A model generated the notes under the pieces. That model did not search any database, was not told where the DNA came from, and saw only the letters and a list, made by a program, of their open reading frames with translations. Shown in pieces: positions 11,372-23,950 of a stretch of 64,000 bases of DNA. The stretch covers positions 2,107,367 to 2,171,366 of the forward strand of contig NC_030859.1 in the NCBI RefSeq assembly GCF_000208745.1, read 5' to 3'. The first letter of the stretch is position 1; each line of letters begins with the position of its first letter. The position numbers and the translations under genes were made by a program. This DNA comes from Theobroma cacao (lineage: Eukaryota; Streptophyta; Magnoliopsida; Malvales; Malvaceae).

Positions 11372-12415
11372 GATTGTCCGTGGGCTGTGAGACTGCGAGT
11401 CCGGGAGAGATGAGGAAGGGGAAAACCGCCCCAAATGGTGAGGGAGCGTGAGAGAGAAAGCGGAAAGCAGCAGACTCCGAATCCCTCATCAACTATTTCA
11501 GGCAGCGGCGGAAGTCAAGAGATCTTCAAGGAGGAAAAGCAGAGGAACTTTGAGAGTCTGGAGATGATGACAAGGGCAAACAAGGAGAAGGGTTCTTCGC
11601 TTGCTATCTTTTAACCTCTCTCTCCCCTCGCCATAAAGGCCACACCTATATCGGAGTTACTGTGAACCCAAGGCGTCGAATAAGGCAGCATAATGGTGAA
11701 ATAGGAAGTGGTGCTTGGAGGACCAAGGGCAAACACCCCTGGGAGATGGTTATATGCATTTATGGCTTTCCAACAAATGTTTCTGCTCTTCAGTTTGAGT
11801 GGGCCTGGCCGCACCCTCAAGAATCAGTTGCTGTGAGGGAAGCAGCTGCAACTTTTAAATCCTTATCTGAAGTCGCCAATAAGATCAAGCTTGCATATAC
11901 GATGCTCACCCTCCCTGCCGGGCAGAACTTGAACATCACAGTAGACTATTTCTCAACCAAATACAGAAAGGATTCTGCTTGTTGCCCAAGCTTGCCAGAG
12001 CAGATGAAAGTTCAAGCTTGCTCAATGGATGAGCTTCCCTGCTATACTGAACAAGATGAGTTTGAATACAAAGATGATTGTGATAACTCGGACGAATATG
12101 ATGAAGTCAATGATACTTGTGAAACTGTCTGGGGAACATATCCAGATGAAGTGGTTAATGCTTCAGCAGATACTTGTCTTAGCAGCATTCATGAGGCTTC
12201 TCATGAAGAATTTGAAGACATTGAAGAATAGAAAACAAGAAAACCAGTGGACTCATCCACTCTTGGAGTACATAATATACAGCCACATGTTTTCATTGAT
12301 TCTCCTACAAGTAAAACTTCCTCAATAGCTCTGATGGTGAGGAAATCACATCATTGTATATTAGGAGTGAACTTACCTCTGAAATAAAAAGTCAATTTGA
12401 TTTTTCAAAAAGAAA
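11372..12415 (+). pseudogene. SLX1: Processed (retroposed) copy of SLX1 endonuclease subunit
   Basis: SLX1 is the catalytic GIY-YIG subunit of the SLX1-SLX4 structure-specific nuclease. From 11554 the frame reads GEGFFACYLLTSLSPR, GHTYIGVTVNPRRRIRQHNG and ALQFEWAW, covering the GIY-YIG core with its catalytic Arg and Glu. The gene body has no intron and is damaged: the N-terminal coding part (ATG at 11435) is in another frame, so a frameshift lies at about 11545-11560; a TAG at 12229-12231 interrupts the C-terminal half; homology continues in frame (PHVFIDSPTSKTSS) and shifts again at about 12325 (SDGEEITSLYIRSELTS). The copy stops inside coding sequence, at an A-rich stretch next to the right duplication, so it lacks the true 3' end. 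The open frame 11662-12228 remains long but starts after the catalytic fold begins. Confidence 0.85.
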
Positions 12416-12432
12416 AATGGAGGATAGATCTT
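12416..12432 (+). repeat. Right target-site duplication of SLX1 retrocopy
   Basis: Exact copy of 11355-11371. The bases just before it, CAAAAAGAAA, are A-rich and still readable as SLX1 coding sequence, which suggests priming inside the message rather than on a poly(A) tail. Confidence 0.85.
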
Positions 12433-15400
12433 CTCGAAACAATTTCATGCGTTTTTGTCAAACAACTTCAATGATTGTCTACTGTCTAAAAGGTAGCCTT
12501 TTGCTTTTGTAGGTTCTCTGATGCATAGGGTGGGATTGCTTAAGATGTTGAATATGTGTTTAGGATCCTATTGCCGGATGCTATAAGTTAAGAATAATTA
12601 AAAATATTATTTTTAAAAAAGAATTTTACATTTAATACACTATTTTCATTAATTTAAGAGGAGACGATGCATTAATTATATTTATTTTCCTTAAATTTCA
12701 ACCCTAGTTAACATTTTACCCTTAACAAAATATATAACTACAAATACACAAAAATCATATTTGGATTTTTGCAAAATTTTAGTATGAACAATTTATTAGT
12801 AACGTAAAACCCTTTTTTTTTATCAGAAAATAAAAAATTGCAGCTATATATAAAGTTAAAATAATGTAACTAAAAAATATCATAATGACTTGAAACAAAA
12901 TTTCTACTATGTTGGTAAGAACTAAGAAGCTGCCGTATATGGCCGGCCAAGGTTACTAGGGTCTGAAATCTGAATGCTAAGCTTATAATATTCCACTTAA
13001 TCTAGCCCTATTGCTAGCCATGCTGTTATAGTAAACTAGCAATAGCCCTTACATAGCTCAATGTTCCAACTGGGTCAATTAGCCCAATTAGCCCTTCATA
13101 TGGTAGATATACTTTGTTTGATGTGGGCTCACACCTTGCCCGGTTTCGTTGACCCAATAATTCTAGGTGGGAAAAAGAATACACTCTCCCAATTTTTTAT
13201 TGTATTTTATTAGCTGCTCCTTTGAGTTAGCTTGTTGGCAATATACAGGGAACAAAGTGCAACCATTAAGCACTTAGATTATTCAAGTATTTGATTCGAT
13301 AATAATTAGATATATTTTGTGTTTAAAAATTAAGTTTTGGATTTTTTAAATAAAATAATTAAAATTTATATTTATAAAAAATGTTTTGAAAAAATAATTT
13401 TTTATAATTTACTATTGAGTTGAGTGTTCGAATAGCGATTGAGTCTACTATTGAACTAAGAATTGAGTGGGGAAAGGGGGGAAGAAAAGAAAAGGAAAGA
13501 AAGTAAAAAATTTTGTTCATTTCCATAACCTCATTGCTAGAATAAGCAAATATATTAGGAGCCAATGTTGTACCATCCACCATTGTTAAATGTGTCCCAA
13601 ACTCTTAACCGATAAGTAAAAGGAAGTAGTGAACAAAACTTTTTGATCTTAGCTATAATATATATATATATATATTAACTCAAAAAATTATTAATCAAAA
13701 TTAATCAATCTCTTTGGGTAGATTTACTAGGACAAAATAATTATGTTTCAAATCCCTTGCACAAAATTTAAAGGCTGATCTAATCAACTTTTTAGACTAA
13801 AGTGAAGACATGACTCAATTTTTGAAAAAGCAAATGATTAAGTAGGACCATGATGTTATATATCATCACAAATTTTAATTTGGGTTTTTATTTTTATAGA
13901 TTAAATATTGCTGCAGGGGGTAGGACTCTGCATGGCCCTCTTATATCTCTACACATTCCCATATTTGTTTTTTAAAGCTTCTTGTACTTTTGGGGACCAG
14001 AAATTTTTTCTCATGATCCATTTGCCTTTTAACTCCACTTTGAGAGAGCAAGAGAGCCACAAATTTAGCTGTCCATTGGCCCAAATCTTTCAGTCAAAGA
14101 TTATCAGCTAATAGCCTAGGATAATACATATTCTATTCATTTTGATTTGTTTTGCTTAGTAGCATAGCATCAATGCTGTATACTGAGAATTTATATTGAG
14201 AGGAGAGCCTTTGGTAAAGGCAAGAAAATTTACTTAAGGATGAAGTATCTTTTTAGAAGTTATCTGTGGTTGGTGTTTCTTTAGAAGCTTTAAGCTCAAA
14301 CCCTTGGCCACAATAAGGGGGTAATGGCTTCATAGTGCTTATATAATAAGGACAAAATCAATTTCATCGCAAAAAGCAAAAGCTAGCAATAAGATAGAAA
14401 ATTGCCCACCGCCCTTTTTCCATTGCTAAGCTCCTTTTTAAAATTGGTTTCTCAAAAAGGGTTTGCTGTTGTTGCTAAGTTACATACTAACAAGTTTGTC
14501 CAAAAAGAATTCAATTTTGGGGTAGACAAAAGGATTAATTGTTTTTCTTTTAACAATAAAGGGAAGAAACAAAAAGCTCTGATATTTAATTTTAATGCTT
14601 TTTTGATACATTGTAAACATAATATTAATTCAAATTAAAATTTCTAAAATTAAATTATATATATATTAAATGATGTCCCAGGCATTCCAACTCCCATGGA
14701 TAGAAAAGCCAAGAAGCCTTTCTAATTACCTTTATGTATGACATCACATTCCAATAACCTGAATATATTTTTATTTATTTTTTCCTCTATAATAAGCTGA
14801 TAATTAAAAGCTCCATCACATCATCAACATCAAAAAATAAAATAAAAAAAATAAAAAAAATTAATGTAAAAAGCACATTATAATGCTTCATTTAATCGAT
14901 TTCCACTTTTGAGTATGAGCTTAAGCTTAACACAAATATTCCTTTCCCAGTCAAATATAGATGGTTTTTTTTTTCCCTGGAAGAAACATCCAAAATCATC
15001 CTCTTTTTGGTTCAATCAAGATATAGCATTGATGAAGTGCATAGGGGGGGAGCTTACTAGGTTAACTATTTTAGTCAAAAACTTGACAATCTAACTCAAT
15101 AGGATCTCACTTTTATGACCATTCTTTGTAATTATCCTCCAGACTTTGTATAATAATAAATAATGAAACCAAATCAATGGATTGCAAAACAAGAGTTAGT
15201 GCTTGATTGCGCAAGCTTCCAATAATATATATATGATTGATTGCATGTCCAAGGTGGGATCGAATGAAGTTGAAGTGCATGATGCAACGTTCCCACCCTC
15301 ATTGCAACTTTAAATATTAACTCATTTGCATGCACTGAGATATTATTTCATATTATATATTGTACGGGGTAATGTTACTTTGCTCGACAGTCAGACAGAT

Positions 15401-15839
15401 TGACAGTAATAAGTTCATGAATATTTACGAGTTTTCAATAATTTAGACATCGATAATTAATTAATAAGAGAAATTAGTTCAAAATCTTTTTAATTTTTTG
15501 ATATTTCCAGGTTATAACAATGGAGAATTCAACCCCATGAGGTGAGGAGAGCCTAGTTCAGCTAGTTTGAATTTGTAAGATACTGATGTACTCTTTGGAC
15601 TGCATTAATTATTGCCAACTTTTTCCCCTTTTCTCGTTGTGCCATTTCCCACCTACTTGATTTGAATTCCCTGCTACTATTTTCCTCATTTTTACTCCTA
15701 TTTTTAACAAAAGCTATGGGAATATATTAGATTGTTTTTCTCATTTCTTAGTCCCTCCAAATTCAAGCAAATATTGAAAGTAAAGTTGAGGTCAAACACT
15801 CTTTGTACTCCTGTCTCTTGATGTGAAAAGGCAAAGTTC

Positions 15840-15840
<1 letters not shown>
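12433..15840. other. AT-rich intergenic DNA
   Basis: No supported gene. Contains a (TA)n tract near 13657-13675 and several poly-A/T runs. Short open frames (for example 13908-14111) show no recognisable domain. Confidence 0.5.
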
Positions 15841-15841
<1 letters not shown>

Positions 15842-15877
<36 letters not shown>

Positions 15878-15903
15878 NGTATTATCTATATATATATATA
15901 TAT
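15842..15903. repeat. (TA)n microsatellite with an undetermined base
   Basis: Two TA tracts separated by a short spacer containing the only N in the window, at 15878. The N and the flanking dinucleotide runs suggest a length-uncertain or collapsed microsatellite in the assembly. Confidence 0.9.
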
Positions 15904-18307
15904 AAAAGATTTTTATACCAAAGAAATTATTAGAAAAGAAAGAGAAACGATCATGGAAGGAAGTTTTTGCCAGAAGTGATGACAAGAATCTAACAATTCT
16001 ATGATTGAGCACATGTGGAAGAACGTGAGGGACTGAAGACACGAAGAAGAAGGCATAGATTGGAATCTCAGAGAAAGAAAGAAAAGAAAGAGAAAGAAGT
16101 AGAACAAGGACGTTTCAAAAAGTGAAAGCTGCCATGGGAACAGAGAGAACATCTCACGCCTGTAAACATTTCCCATTGTGGGCATCCGATACAATAATTT
16201 TCCAAGCAAAACCAAGTACCCTTTGCTTGGAATTCCGAGCTTCTTCTTCTCCTTCGCCTTCTTCTTCCATTTCTCTTCTCCTTTTGGAAACCCAATTGCC
16301 AATTTCCATAGACAATTTTGGATCCCTATCTCATTAGTTACCATCCCATCAGCCGACCAAGCAACAACAAAGAAAAAAACTATTGCTCTCGAACAGAGAG
16401 AGAGAGAGAGAGATTTGCTTTATTGATAGATGACTTTATTCCATGTTAGTAACCAGCCTTGGTTATTGCAAAAGCAGATCCAAAACTCAGATTCCATTCT
16501 CTCATAGAACTAGAAACACCCCAAAGAGAAAAGGGTATTTAAATATATGAACAATGACATCATTATTATCATCAAAATACTAACAAAAATGTGCCCAAAA
16601 AATACCAAAAACAAAAGCTTAAAAGCGTGGGGGGGAAAAAAGTCTTCTGATGGAGAGGATTTAGTTTGTTTTTTCCCTTCGTTTTCATACTTTTGACTCT
16701 CTCTGTGTGGTGGGTTTTGGTCTTACTTTAGGAATTTGCTAAGAAAATTGGAGAATATCTCTTTGCATGGTTTTGAGTGGGATTTTGGCGTTTTTTCTTT
16801 TCTCTTTCTCTAACTCTCAGTTCGTATTGCTGTACAAACAACAACAACAACAGCAACAACAAAAAAAAGTCAGTACCTTTTTTTTTTGTTTGGTCAGATT
16901 TCATATAATTACATAATCATTTTTTAGTCCACAAAGCAACAAATAAGTACTTCTGTTAGGTTTAGTTTAATTTTTTCTCTTTTTTTTTTGGTTATTATAA
17001 TTACAAAATCATTATCAAATCCTTTTTCTACCTTTCTCTTTTCTTGTGGTGAAAAACTTTTTCTTTTAAAACCATTGGCAACATGGCATGAGCACAGACT
17101 TATATGCATTCAAAAATCAAATTATGTTTCTTTTCTTGGGAGGGTGAAACATAACTAACCTCAGGTTAAAATTCCTTAAAAATCTGAGACCAAGAGACAT
17201 CTGGGAATTTGGAATTTGCTAAGAAAGATGATTAAAGGGGAACTGAGATGCTCAGTGATCCCCCTAGCAGTAATATTGAAATGACTTGGTTTCAAGCCTT
17301 GATGTTTGTTGAGTACAAAGCATGGAGTCATACCAGAAAGGACTGTGCCCCTTTCAGAGTACTCTCCACCAGAAAAATTAAAAAGGGTGAATTTTGCTCA
17401 CTGTTTTTTGGCCTAAAAATGGCAAAGGTGGGTGCCATGGGAAACTAATTATTTCATGATACGTGCTTCCTAGGGTTATCACCATAATATGTAAGCAAAC
17501 AAGTAAAGAAGAAACCCCCCAAAAAGATATAAGAGTAATAGATAACAGTACTGATCATCTTCATCAAATAGATTCAGGCCATAGTTATAAGCTATGCTTC
17601 ACGTACTTATATTACCTCTCTCGAAGACTAATAATTTTGCTGCTGAAGATAACACTGATCATACATCAATAATTATTGATTAATGTGTGCAATTTGGAAA
17701 AAGAGATAGTCTTTAAACTTCACAAAGAAGAGAATAAAAGGTGGCAGATTGAAAGCAAAACGAATGAAGAAAACCAAAAAAATGGATACATTTTCACATA
17801 ATATCAAGGGAAATCACTTAGTACAAAGCATTTGATCATCATCAACTATAACAATAATCTATCTCTTTCATGTCAGATACCGAAACTCTCTCCATGGATT
17901 ACATAGACCTACTTAATTTTTTCTTAGAGAATTGCAATCGGAGAACACAACAACAACAACAAAAAAATGAACAACAGCAAATAATTTTTCGAGAGTAGAA
18001 GTCTACCATTTTTCTAAAGTCTTGTTTTAGTAGATCAAGGGAGTGATCATGACGAGTAATTCATTCGATCCATTCCTTCCCAAGTGGTGTCATCAACTTT
18101 CTCATCATTATCAGGTTGGAACTTGAATTTTTTTTTTTGTTGGCAAAAGTTAGAGTTGTTCATTCCAAATCCTTATCTATGAGTTGATTTCTCTTTGATG
18201 GAACCTGTAAGTAATTCAACCCAAAAAAAAAAAGAGAAGAGAAAAAGAAGATTGGATTGGGTTTTTGGGGGAAGGAAAGATATAAAAGAGAGAAAAGAAA
18301 AAGAAAA
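15904..18307. other. Intergenic DNA 3' of the Dof gene
   Basis: Holds a (GA)n run near 16397-16414 and purine/pyrimidine-rich blocks. The overlapping open frames on both strands at 15700-16430 are low-complexity (Lys/Arg or Ser/Phe-rich) translations of these blocks and not credible genes. Part of the stretch next to 18307 will be the Dof 3' UTR. Confidence 0.5.
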
Positions 18308-19571
18308 TCACAAGAGATGGCTGGTGGAAGAAGAGGTGAAACCAGAAAGATCAGTCCATGCATTGCCACCACCACCACCCCAGTATTGATCACTTCCTGA
18401 AATTCCCAAAAAATTCCTTGATAAATTCAACCCTTGATGATGAGTTTCTTCCATTTTAATAGCTGCCAACTGAGTAATCGCACTCTCCAATGGCTTAGAC
18501 CGAAGCTGACCACCATAACTTGGTGCCTCCACACCTTCACTTTCAAACGGATATAACCCGGCTGGAGGCTCCAAACTAGATAAAAATGGAAATTGTTGAA
18601 CTTGTTGCAGTGATCTCCACTGTTCTACTAGTCCATTTGTTAACATTGACCCACCACCACTTGAGCTAGTTCCAATATGAAAATCCATGTTACTAGCACT
18701 AGTACCACCGGTGCCGCCTATCGCCGCAGCCACCTGAGCCTGAATTCCCCCAAAATTTATTCCAATATCACCAGAATTATAGTCACCAAGATGATGTAAA
18801 GGGGGCAATAGAGGCAATTGTGGTGGTGCTGGGGTCATGTGGCCTAACATATCAGTGCAACTATTTGAAGCAAGTGTACTTGAAGATGAGCTTGACCCGG
18901 TTTGGCGTTCGGATACTGCTGGAGACTTTGATCTATTACTTCCTTTGCTTCTTTTGTTTCTTCTACAACCACCACCAACCGGCACGTTCCTTAAAGCGCC
19001 ACCTCTAGTCCAGTATCGTCTGCAGGTTTTGCAAAAGTGACGAGGCTGGGAAAGGCTGTAATTGTTGAAGTAACAAAATTTAGTATTCGTCGATTCACAT
19101 CGAGGGCACTCGAGAGCTACTTCAGGTTGTGGTATCTTGGCTAGCCTGGCTCGTTCCGCCATTGACCCAGGCCTAATAGCTCCCGCTCCACCACCACCAA
19201 CTTGAGGTGGTGGTGGCGGTGGTGGAAGCTGAGGATTATGATGATTATCACTAGTAACTCCAGGTTGCTGAGTTGGTGGCTGCAGAACAAAATCGAATGT
19301 GTAAAACAAAATACTTATAAAACTAAAAACATACAGAAAGAAACAAAAAAAAAGAAAAGAAAAGAAGATCAAATATATGGTATATTCAAGAGAAGATCAG
19401 AAAAGGGTAGGAATATTATTTATCTTTAATTGGCTTTTTTGGAGAACAAGCTTGCTAGGGAAAGAAAAGAAAAGCAAAGAAAAAATCTGGGGAAAAAAGA
19501 AATACTAGTAAAAAACCTTACCTGTTGCCAGTTGGGTGGATCTAGATAAACGGGAACAGATGAGAAAACCA
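18308..19571 (-). CDS. Dof zinc-finger transcription factor, two exons
   Basis: Exon 1 (19571-19521) encodes [17 protein letters not shown] and exon 2 (19279-18308) the rest, joined in phase at GT-AG borders: 340 residues. The Dof domain is complete: C75-x2-C78-x21-C100-x2-C103, with [42 protein letters not shown], and a basic RRNKRSKG tail that acts as nuclear signal. Dof proteins bind AAAG cores and regulate growth, vascular and light responses. The N-terminal [15 protein letters not shown] motif, intron position and flanking Ser- and Gly-rich regions resemble the Arabidopsis Dof5.1/Dof2.4/OBP3 (Dof3.6) clade. A poly-Pro run (about 36-42) precedes the finger and a poly-Gly run lies near the C-terminus. 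The longer open frame starting at 19372 is an intron read-through. A GA-rich leader lies upstream (19676-19700). Confidence 0.93.
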
Positions 19572-21389
19572 TGGTGGCTTGAGCTTTGTATCTTTTGTAA
19601 AGGTTGATAAGGTTTTTGGGGAGATATGGTGGAGAATCACATCAAAACAAGGGAGTTGCAGAGAAAGAAAAGAAAGAGAGAAGGTGAGAGAGAGAGAGAG
19701 ATGGAAAGATAAAAGGAAAGCTTGGGGTGTGTTTATTTATTTTGTTCTTTGTTCTCCTCTGTCTCACCTCCCACTCTCTCTTTTTGTTTTATTAAATTTT
19801 TAGGGTTGCAAACAATTCTTTCTTTCTTTCTTTATTTATTTTCTTAGTAAGCAAGCTTCAATTTCTTTATGTTGTTCTTGTGTTTTTTACAGTGCCCGAA
19901 AAAGATATTAGTGGCCATGCATGTTTTGGGAAAGACAGGAAACCCTAGGTGAAACTTAGTAACTAGACTGAATAAATTATTCATTATGATCATAATAATG
20001 GAATTAAGGAAAAAAATTTATACAAAAGTTGGTCTTGGTGGGGGAGTCTTATGGGTGGATGTGTCACAATCGAATGTACCTTTGTTTCTTGGTTTGTCCC
20101 CTTGAGGATTTTTTTTTTTGTAAGGATTTTTCTTTATTGTTTTCCCCCTCCTTTTGTTGTCTATATGTGTAGAATATTGTCAGGTAAAGTTTTACATTAC
20201 CTTTTGCTACAAATTGTCGTATTTTTTCCAATTACCACTGTGGGATTTTGGCAAAGAACCCATGAAAGAGATCTCTCAATACCAAAAAGATCAGTTGAGA
20301 GACAAGAAAACAAGTGTGAAAAGAAATGGAATATTTTTGGTATAGTATGATTAAGCAAACCCTACAGTGATACATTTAACATATTCTTGTCACTTTTCTT
20401 AATCACCCATTAATTGTACATTTAAACTGTTTTGTGCATGACTTTGATTTTTTTTTTCTTCTTTTTTTTTTAAGTCAATACAAAAATGTGTTTAGATTTA
20501 AGTCCAAAGGAATTAGTAGAATGATGGGAAAAGAACCAAGAAAAAGATTGGCTAGCAATTTGAACCATTCAATTAAAAGGATGTTTAATTCTTTATTATT
20601 AGGATTAAACCAAGTCTACAGCCGATTTATTCACGACCGTAGACTCGAATTGACGCTCATATTATTATCAATAATTAATCAATTGATCTTTGCTTTTTTA
20701 AAAAATCAAACAATTAGATATATGTATAACACAAGTTCACATTTTTCATATGGGATCAAATATGAAAGCAAATTGAATAGAAGCAGTATTTCTTTTCTAA
20801 AAGTGCAGTTAGAACTCACAAGGTAGACCAAGGTCAATCTATGTAGGACAAAAATGAGGAAAAAGACCATTTCTCATACCCTTTTTTTTTAATGCAAAAG
20901 GAAGTTAATTCTAACTGAATAGAGAAATCAATTAATCTAGGTTCTGCCCTTTTTTAGAAAAAAAAATAAAGGGAAGTAGGAAATAACTAGTTCATGGCAG
21001 GTAAAGTGAATGCGACTTCCTTATTACCTTTAAGCTTGCAAGAGTACTAAAATCAATTGATAAGTAATTTATGTTCATTGCATTAAATAAATATCTCATA
21101 GATATAAATACTTAAAAAAATTGTTTCATGGCTCTTATATGTTTAGTGATTAATCGTTATCAACATTAGCAGGATGCCTGCTGTGCTGGAAACTTGAAGA
21201 ATTTGACAGAAATTAAACTGGCCTAGCTGGGATCTCAATCCACATCACCTAATTATAACAAGCTCAAATCAAATCTTCAAAACCCTAAGCTGAGAGATGT
21301 AAGATGTTGTTTCTGATGATGAGAACTCTCTTTGAGAGTGAGTTTTTTAGACAGGTACCATTCATCATTCATCATTAGACCCTCACCTC

Positions 21390-21660
21390 ACAATTTTTTT
21401 TTTGAGAAGCAGATGAAATAGTTTCATTAAGAGAAAAATTTACAAAAAAAAACTATTATGCAAAATGGTAATGGTGTAAGACTGTATAAGAAGTCACGTA
21501 AAACCTCCTTTATTTGTCTCGCGTAAAATAACAAAATCAAACCAGTCCAATTGCAATGAGATCAGACAACAACAGAAAAGAAAAACTTACAAAATTTCCA
21601 ATCACAAGAAGAAAAAGGCTCAAGGAATGGACTGAATCATCCCACCACAACCAGAGTTGA
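21390..21660 (-). mobile_element. Possible LINE/SINE 3' end fragment
   Basis: T10-GAGAAGCAGATGAAATAG followed by TTTCATTAAGAG and TTACAAAAAA, read as the reverse complement of a poly(A)-tailed element end. Similar openings occur at 1850, 23785 and 29020. There is no coding capacity. Confidence 0.3.
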
Positions 21661-22129
21661 ATCTACGTATAGCAGAAATCACAACCAAAAACTGTTCAAT
21701 GTAAACTCTTTAGTTGAGTAATTTTGACATAATATTTGAATTTCTTTGATTAATTATTATGTTCAAAGTGCAATTTTCATGTGAATAAATATGTTAATGA
21801 TAAAAGTTATATATTCTCAAATCATTTTGAATGATTCTTAACGCGGTCTGAATCTATCGACATTTTAATTTTTAAAAATTTTTAGATTAAGACCAACAAT
21901 GAAAGTATATTACACGAATCACGCAAGACATTTATGTATATATACAAATGAACATCATAAACTTTATTATGGATAAGATGGAGCCGATATACCCTTATTC
22001 ACGAATTGAATACGATAGCTAATCCAAGAATCATACCAGAACTTTCCTAAGAAACGCTTGGACTGACCAAAAGAGAAAGGGGAAGTTTTTTGATTAATTT
22101 TCCATTTCCTTTTCCATGGGGTGTGGTGA

Positions 22130-22450
22130 TGGTGGTGGTGTGGTGGTGGCCAAGCCGCCGTATGTGGGATGGAGAGATTAGTCTTCATCAGATGCTCACG
22201 GTCGGGTGAGGTTCACTTTTCCCACGTGCCACGTCAGATCCCACTGGGTCCCACGACACCTTCTTGTAAGGTTCTTGTCTTTGGGGGGCCAACCTTTGAA
22301 ACAGTAAGTATAAATATATATCATATATTTTATTAAGCAAATATGTTCCTTCAATTCCCTCTCTATCTTGGCATTGGGTCGGTGAAAAAGTTGGTCTCGC
22401 CACCACAGCTCTGTAAGGGGGTCCCCACACATGAAACATGAGGCCGAAAT
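22130..22450. other. GC-richer island with G-box/ACGT elements and TATA-like run
   Basis: Stands out from the AT-rich surroundings. It has a GGTGGT-type simple repeat (22122-22150), CCCACGTGCCACGTCAG at 22220-22236 (two ACGT cores, ABRE/G-box type) and TATAAATATA at about 22310-22319. This looks like a promoter oriented to the right, but I see no credible coding exon behind it. Confidence 0.35.
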
Positions 22451-23784
22451 TTTCGTTCAAGCTTTCGTGGAGTAAGAGACATGGATCACGCAATGAGCAT
22501 CCCTTCCCCCCCTTCTTGCTTTGATGATGAAATTTGGACCCTCGGATCGATTCGAAGGGTGGTTAAGGGGAAAGAAGGAATATAAAAGAGAGCAAGAACA
22601 TATGTTTTCAGGTTCAAATCTGGCTTAGAAAAAGATTGATGCAAGCTAGATGCCACATCAGCTCCATTACTTCCACGTCATATCTCTATCATCCATTCCA
22701 TTTTAAGTTAACCATAGAACTAACTTCGCAAAATCAAAAGACATTTAGGTCTCAAATAGAAATAAAATTTTAAAATTTTAAGATCAATTTCCCGAACTGT
22801 GATAAATTTTAAAAAATGATAGTTTAATTGTCCGTAATTGAACATTTAATTCAATAATTGATGTATGTATCTCTTTTCTGTTTAAAAGATTAGCAATCAA
22901 GGGATAAGAGTGAGAAAATGCTAATTGAAGTTGATATGAAAAGATTTTTATAAAGATAGATCAAGATAGGATAAGTCATATTATATCTAACCTTATGTGT
23001 ATAAAATTTAAATGATATTCCCGTAAATCTTAATTATCAATTAATATAAATACAAATGTTTGATTGAGTGTGGTAATTAGTGATTAGAGACACTATGATC
23101 ATTCTGACATGCAAAAAAAAGTTTCGATGATAATATATATATATATATTTTATGTACCTATAGGATCTTAATCAATAATCAATATAATTAATCATTGATT
23201 TACAGCCACGAAGAGTTACTTATACGAGATTGTATCCGGGTTCGTAACTTAATGGGTAATTTTGACATGATTATTCCATGTCACAAGAGACAAGTAACAT
23301 TTGAGTGTTTGTGTAATTTTTCTTTCTTTTTTTTTAATTTTTTCTGTAAAAGAAATGAAGGGAAAAGGCTTGGTTGGTTGCATTATGTTGCATGGAATGG
23401 GGTCCCTGAAAATTGCTTTTTTACTTGAAATTACCAATCATGCATATGGGTTGTGGCCCTCAAGTGGGCGGCTCAAAATCAAGGACCCTTTTGTGTGTAT
23501 ATATAATTTTTTTTCTCTAACAATGTAGAATTTATTTAATGTCAGAAACTAAATACAAAATTATAATATTTGATAAGAATATTAATCACAAAAAAACATA
23601 AAAACACTTGAAAATGAACTAAAATAAAATCTCAACAAAAAAAAAAAACAACCGTCCGTAAATCCACTTCATTCTATCATCACATATTAAAATATTTTTG
23701 CATGTATATATAAAATAAAAAAAGAGATTTTTTCCCTTTGTATTTAGTAATTCAATAATGAGCAATTATTAATTTACCTTATTT

Positions 23785-23950
23785 TTTTTGAAAGCAAAGT
23801 AAAATTATTTTCATTGTTGCACTGTAAAGAGCAAGATCCCAAAAGAGAAAAGCATAAAGAAGCAGGTCTTACATTCAATAGACGAAACTCTAAACTCTAG
23901 AATCAATCTAGGCAAGGGCACGCAAACCGATGTTATAATAAAATAGTAAT
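23785..23950 (-). mobile_element. Possible retroelement 3' end fragment
   Basis: T8-GAAAGCAAAGTAAAATTATTTTCATTG followed by unique sequence, resembling the fragments at 1850 and 21390. Weak evidence, by eye only. Confidence 0.25.

Noticed and set aside
15704..16426. Overlapping open frames on both strands
   Set aside because: They are low-complexity translations of purine- or pyrimidine-rich tracts and a TA repeat, with no domain.
18308..19372. Dof frame extended upstream to a Met at 19372 (354 codons)
   Set aside because: The first 30 codons are a Phe-rich translation of intron sequence. The acceptor at 19280 and a separate first exon at 19521-19571 give the conserved Dof N-terminus.
22188..22493. 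Minus-strand frames of 78-101 codons as a gene
   Set aside because: The frames overlap one another and simple repeats or ACGT elements, and have no recognisable domain. The composition fits promoter sequence better.
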